Made by a program: the position numbers and the translations under genes. This document shows, one piece after another, positions 60,450 through 64,000 of a stretch of DNA of 64,000 bases. Source of the DNA: Hyphomicrobiales bacterium. Lineage in GTDB: Bacteria; Pseudomonadota; Alphaproteobacteria; Rhizobiales; Rhizobiaceae. Under the pieces are notes generated by a model that saw only the letters and a program-made list of their open reading frames with translations, was not told the DNA's origin and made no database searches. The stretch lies in the NCBI GenBank assembly GCA_900469625.1, contig UBXV01000002.1, positions 1-64,000 of the forward strand, read 5' to 3'. Position 1 is the stretch's first letter, and each line of letters starts with the position of its first letter.

Positions 60450-61529
60450 ATGACAAAAGCAAGCCGCGTCGTCCGGGCGACCAGGACCAAACTCCTGGGC
60501 TCCGCACGGGCCGTCGCCTTCTCGCTGTCCGCACTGATCGCCACTACGGCCCTCGGCCAGGCGGCCGAACTCAACATCTACAACTGGGGCGAATACATCA
60601 ATCCGGCGGTGCTGAAGAAGTTCGAGGAAGAGACCAAGATCAAGGTCAACCTTTCCACCTATTCCTCCAACGAGGAGATGCTGGCGAAGATCCAGGGCGG
60701 CGCGACCGGTTATGACGTCGTTTTCCCGTCGGTGCACATGCACGACATCATGTCGAAGCTCGATCTTCTCGAGAAGACCGACATCAATGCCTATGAAGGT
60801 TTCAAGAATATCGACCCGGCGTTCCTCAGGGCAAAGAGCGACCCGAAGGGCGAGTATTGCCTGCCCTACGCCTTCGGCACCGTCGGCATCGTCTATAACC
60901 GCAAGGTGCTCGGCAAGGACGTGGTCGGCTGGAAGGACCTGATCGCGACGGTCAAGGAAAAGGGGCTGAAGTTCACCCTGCTCGATGACATGCGCGAAGT
61001 GCTGGCCGTCGGCTTGATCCTCAACGGCCACAAGGTCAACTCGACCGATCCGGCCGAACTGCAACAGGCGGCCGATACGATCATCGCCATGAAGCCGGAC
61101 GTTGCCGCCTTCACCTACGATACCCGGCCCATGGTGCAGTCCGGCGACGTCGCCGCCGGGCACTTCTTCGTCGGCGCGATGGTCGACGTCTTCGCCAACC
61201 AGAAGGATCTCGGCTACGTGATCCCGGTGGAAGGCGCGACCATGTACCAGGAGGATATGTGTGTGTTGAAGACCGCGCCCAACAAGGACAGCGCCATGAA
61301 ATTCATGGAGTTCTACACCCGTCCGGAGGTTGCAGCCCTCAACGTTTCCCAGCAGACCAATGGCACCGCCAACGTGCCGGCGCGGCAATTGACCCCCGAC
61401 CAGATCAAGAATAGCAAGGAGATCAATCCGACGCCCGAAACGATGCAACGGCTCCAGATCTTCGAGGACCTGGGCTCCGGCGTGCGCCAACTCGATCGCG
61501 TCTGGACCAAGGTGAAGACGGCACAGTAA
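60450..61529 (+). CDS. ABC transporter substrate-binding protein (PotD-like)
   Basis: The 359-aa protein has an extended signal peptide (about 1-38, ending LGQAAE) and the polyamine-binding family fold: ELNIYNWGEYINPAVLKKFE, then YDVVFPSVHMHDIMSKLDLL and YCLPYAFGTVGIVYN. Its ligand may be a polyamine or another small amine. AGAGGAGA precedes the ATG at 60450. It is divergent from the ATPase gene and 96 nt upstream of the RpiR regulator. Confidence 0.88.
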   Translation: MTKASRVVRATRTKLLGSARAVAFSLSALIATTALGQAAELNIYNWGEYINPAVLKKFEEETKIKVNLSTYSSNEEMLAKIQGGATGYDVVFPSVHMHDIMSKLDLLEKTDINAYEGFKNIDPAFLRAKSDPKGEYCLPYAFGTVGIVYNRKVLGKDVVGWKDLIATVKEKGLKFTLLDDMREVLAVGLILNGHKVNSTDPAELQQAADTIIAMKPDVAAFTYDTRPMVQSGDVAAGHFFVGAMVDVFANQKDLGYVIPVEGATMYQEDMCVLKTAPNKDSAMKFMEFYTRPEVAALNVSQQTNGTANVPARQLTPDQIKNSKEINPTPETMQRLQIFEDLGSGVRQLDRVWTKVKTAQ

Positions 61530-61625
61530 CGGCGGCGAAGAACGGCAGTTTCGCCTGCGCACAGCGTGTTTGCGCGTCAAATCCGCGCTGCTGTACGCGG
61601 GCGAAAGGATCTCCGGGGAGGGGAC

Positions 61626-62480
61626 GTGGCACAACGAATCCTGAAGCTCGTGCAGAGCGAGGAACTCAGGCGGTCGAAATCCGACAGGCTGATTGCGCAT
61701 TACATCGAGCGCAATCTGGCCGAGATCCCGTTCGAGACGGCAAAGTCGATCGCAAGCCGTCTCGAGCTGTCGCCAATGACCGTCGGGCGCTACCTCCGGC
61801 GCATGGGTTTCGATGGGCTCGACCAGCTGAAGCACGAACTGCGGCGCGGCAGCTCCAACCCGGCCTGGCAGGTGAAGGGGCCGGTCGACAGGCTGCGCGA
61901 AGACGTTCGCGAGGGCAAACTGCTTGCCGGCCTGATCCAGGAGCAGATCAACAATCTCGGTCTTGTCTACGAACTGACCACCTCGCCGGAATGGCAGCAG
62001 GCGATCGAGGCGCTGATCGGCGCCAGTGAGGTCTATGTCGCCGCCTATCAGAACGTGCGCGGCATCGCCCAGTATTTTGCAAGCCAGCTCTCTTATACCC
62101 GATCGCGGGTGCAGTTTGTCGATGGACTGAACGGCACCTATTCGGAACTGCTCGACGGGTCGGTGGAGGGGCGTGTGCTCTTCCTGCACGATGTCAGGCG
62201 CTTCGCGGCCAAGGCCAAGCCGCTGGCGATGGAGGCGCGCCGGGCCGGCGTGAAGGTCATCCTCTACACCGACGAATATTGCCCGTGGGCGGCAGACGTG
62301 TCGGATATCTGCCTTGTCGTGCCGGGTTCGCATGGCCCCCTTTGGGACGGCGCGGCGACGACGATTGCCGTCATGGACCTGATGCTCAGCAACATCATCG
62401 TCGTTTTGGGCGATGAGGTCAGCGAGCGGGTCGGGATGCTGACGCGACTGCAGGACGTGTTCGGCGATTTCGAGGCCTGA
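61626..62480 (+). CDS. RpiR family transcriptional regulator
   Basis: The 284-aa protein has the N-terminal HTH_6 domain (about 10-75; IPFETAKSIASRLELSPMTV, RYLRRMGFDG) and a C-terminal SIS-like domain (about 120-270) that binds phosphorylated or related ligands. The start is the GTG at 61626, fixed by GGGGAGGGG immediately upstream; an earlier start at 61566 would lengthen the protein without support. It is co-directional with the binding-protein gene and probably controls the divergent transporter promoter. RpiR regulators usually sense sugar phosphates, so the ligand class here is open. Confidence 0.86.
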   Translation: MAQRILKLVQSEELRRSKSDRLIAHYIERNLAEIPFETAKSIASRLELSPMTVGRYLRRMGFDGLDQLKHELRRGSSNPAWQVKGPVDRLREDVREGKLLAGLIQEQINNLGLVYELTTSPEWQQAIEALIGASEVYVAAYQNVRGIAQYFASQLSYTRSRVQFVDGLNGTYSELLDGSVEGRVLFLHDVRRFAAKAKPLAMEARRAGVKVILYTDEYCPWAADVSDICLVVPGSHGPLWDGAATTIAVMDLMLSNIIVVLGDEVSERVGMLTRLQDVFGDFEA

Positions 62481-62562
62481 GCGGGGCGCAAAGGGCGCTT
62501 TGCTTGCACCGCCTTCCGTCGTCGTCGCGGGAGGCCCATTTCTCTCTTTCAGGAAGCTCTTC

Positions 62563-62589
62563 CGCTGGCCGCCGTTGAGGCGGCCAGCG
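62563..62589. terminator. Hairpin between convergent RpiR and TctA genes
   Basis: A perfect 11-bp stem (62563-62573 with 62579-62589) with a 5-nt loop. Neither side has a clear T tract. It sits 14 nt past the TctA gene end on the minus strand and 82 nt past the RpiR stop. Confidence 0.5.
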
Positions 62590-62603
62590 TGTGACATATT
62601 TGG

Positions 62604-64000
62604 CTAAACCGACGTCTCCGGGCTCACAGCCGTTGCAGGAGCTTTCGCCTTCGACCGACGTCCCGCAACCAGCGGCAGCACCGCCATGGCGATCGCGAGG
62701 ACCCAGAGGATGATGGCGATCTTGCTCTGGAACAGGATGGCGATGTCGCCGCCGCTGATGGCGAGCGCATTGCGCAAGTTCACTTCCATGACATTCCCGA
62801 GCACGAAGCCGAGGATGATTGGCGCCATGTCGAAACCGGCCTTGCGCAGAAGCCACCCGACCATGCCGACTGCCAGCATCAGGAAGATCGAGAACACCGA
62901 GGCGTGGGTGGAATAGACGCCGACGATCGACAGCACCAGAATGCCGGGAACGAGCAGCCAGTTCGGCACCGTCAGCACCCGGGCGAAGATGTTGACGAGC
63001 GGCAGGTTCAAGAGCAGCAAGAGGATGTTGCCGATGAACAGCGAGGCGACGAGACCGCCGACCACCTCCGGCCGCTCGGTGATCAGCATCGGCCCCGGCT
63101 GGATGTTGTAGAGCATCAGCGCGCCGAGCATGACGGCGGTGGTGCCGGAGCCGGGCACGCCAAGTGTGAGCATCGGCACGAAGGCGCCGCAGGCAGTGGC
63201 GTTGTTGGCAGCTTCCGGCGCCGTGAGCCCACGCACGTCGCCCTTGCCGAAGGTACCCTCGGTATCGGAGATGCGCTTTTCCGTTGTGTAGGAGACGGCA
63301 CTCGATACCGATGCGCCGGTGCCGGGCAGAACACCGACGACGAAGCCGATCGCCGAGCCGCGCAGCGTCGCGCCGATGGACTTTCTGATATCGTCGAGCC
63401 GAGCCGTCATGCGGCCGAGCTTGCGGATGACGGTGACACCGACGGCCTGGTGCTCCAGCATCAACAACGCTTCGGACACCGAGAACAGCCCGATGACCAG
63501 CACCACGAAGTCGATCCCGTCGCCGAGTTCGGGCTCGTTGAAGGTGAAGCGATAGGCGCCGGAGGTGGCGTCGAGACCGACGGTCGCCAGCATCAGACCG
63601 AGCGTGCAGCCGATCAGCGTCTTGACCGGCTGGCTGCCGACCATCGAGCCGAGCGTGGCGAAGGCAAACACCATCAACACGAAATATTCCGCCGGGCCAA
63701 AGCCGATCGCCAGTCCCGATAGCAGCGGGGCAAACAGCGCAAGCCCAAGCGCGCCCAGCATGCCGCCGACGAAGGACGAAAGGCCTGACAGCATCAAGGC
63801 TTCGCCGGCGCGGCCCTGCTTGGCCATGGGATAGCCGTCGAGCGCCGTCATGACGGCGCCGGCATCGCCCGGCACGTTGAGGAGGATGGACGAAATGCGC
63901 CCGCCATATTCGGCGCCGCAATAGACGGCGGCGAGCAGGATCATCGTGCTTTCCGCCGGCAGGCCCATGGTGTAGGCGATCGGCATCAGAAGCGCGATGC
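62604..64000 (-). CDS. tctA: Tripartite tricarboxylate transporter permease TctA (partial)
   Basis: The C-terminal 465 residues or so of a protein usually about 500 long are present; the N-terminus lies beyond the window end. The membrane protein has about 11 segments and family motifs (GRISSILLNVPGDAGAVMTA, EAANNATACGAFVPMLTLGV, GPGPMLITERPEV-like GPMLITERPEVVGGL). It is the large permease of a TTT system for tricarboxylates or similar acids. The TctB and TctC genes would lie outside. It is transcribed away from the window end and converges on RpiR. Confidence 0.9.
   Translation of the reverse strand, partial: IALLMPIAYTMGLPAESTMILLAAVYCGAEYGGRISSILLNVPGDAGAVMTALDGYPMAKQGRAGEALMLSGLSSFVGGMLGALGLALFAPLLSGLAIGFGPAEYFVLMVFAFATLGSMVGSQPVKTLIGCTLGLMLATVGLDATSGAYRFTFNEPELGDGIDFVVLVIGLFSVSEALLMLEHQAVGVTVIRKLGRMTARLDDIRKSIGATLRGSAIGFVVGVLPGTGASVSSAVSYTTEKRISDTEGTFGKGDVRGLTAPEAANNATACGAFVPMLTLGVPGSGTTAVMLGALMLYNIQPGPMLITERPEVVGGLVASLFIGNILLLLLNLPLVNIFARVLTVPNWLLVPGILVLSIVGVYSTHASVFSIFLMLAVGMVGWLLRKAGFDMAPIILGFVLGNVMEVNLRNALAISGGDIAILFQSKIAIILWVLAIAMAVLPLVAGRRSKAKAPATAVSPETSV

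Overview
This is a gene-dense, high-G+C stretch whose content points to an alphaproteobacterium of the Rhizobiaceae (Ensifer/Sinorhizobium/Rhizobium type). The reasons are the initiator tRNA with a C1:A72 mismatch, many ABC, TRAP and TctA uptake systems for scavenged compounds, GGAAC-N16-CGTT promoters of the EcfG/RpoE2 general stress type, DUF1127 and DUF6894 small proteins, and a CrdS/BgsA-like beta-glucan synthase locus. Genus and species are inferred, not proven. I see no insertion sequence, phage, CRISPR array or replication origin.

Layout. 1-850: the end of an upstream transcript, tRNA-fMet and terminators. 851-5054: an outer-membrane porin and, on the minus strand, a large FAD/folate dimethylglycine dehydrogenase-like enzyme. 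5446-15047: a sugar catabolic block on the plus strand (permease, binding protein, double ATPase, second permease, PfkB kinase), then a minus-strand SorC-type regulator, then a divergent aldolase/short-chain dehydrogenase fusion. A 34-bp element occurs once ahead of each plus-strand half and probably binds the regulator. 15342-22552: small periplasmic and stress genes, an AI-2E family membrane protein with an extra cytoplasmic domain, a DAO-type oxidoreductase and LtrA. 22662-25990: a periplasmic protein, a Gfo/Idh/MocA oxidoreductase, a diguanylate cyclase and a hypothetical gene. 26190-30220: a FecI/FecR/TonB-receptor iron or heme system whose receptor is broken by one missing base. The fecR and receptor genes share a promoter-like element. 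30341-35017: DUF6894, an ABM monooxygenase, an HxlR regulator divergent from a quinone-reductase-like gene, and chrBA. 35226-39568: an RND efflux pump.

39705-46394 is a shikimate/quinate utilisation operon. A TRAP transporter (small permease, large permease, binding protein) is followed by shikimate dehydrogenase and a 3-dehydroshikimate dehydratase/HPPD-like fusion, so the route is import, oxidation and dehydration to protocatechuate. A divergent TetR regulator flanks it. 46417-49431: an Lrp regulator divergent from a homodimeric E1 dehydrogenase, resembling the mdeR-mdeB pair. 49582-56040: an exported caspase-fold protein with peptidoglycan-binding and C-type-lectin-like domains, convergent with a three-gene beta-glucan synthase operon (membrane fusion protein, six-hairpin periplasmic protein, GT2 synthase). 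56325-62480: a spermidine/putrescine-type ABC system with a DmpA/P1-family aminopeptidase, a divergent binding protein and an RpiR regulator. A perfect 14-bp palindrome lies in its divergent promoter. 62604-64000: a TctA permease cut by the window end.

The strongest second-look items are the two 34-bp elements around the sugar block, the paired FecI-type promoters with the frameshifted receptor, the AI-2E/signal-domain fusion, and the caspase-lectin protein beside the glucan synthase.
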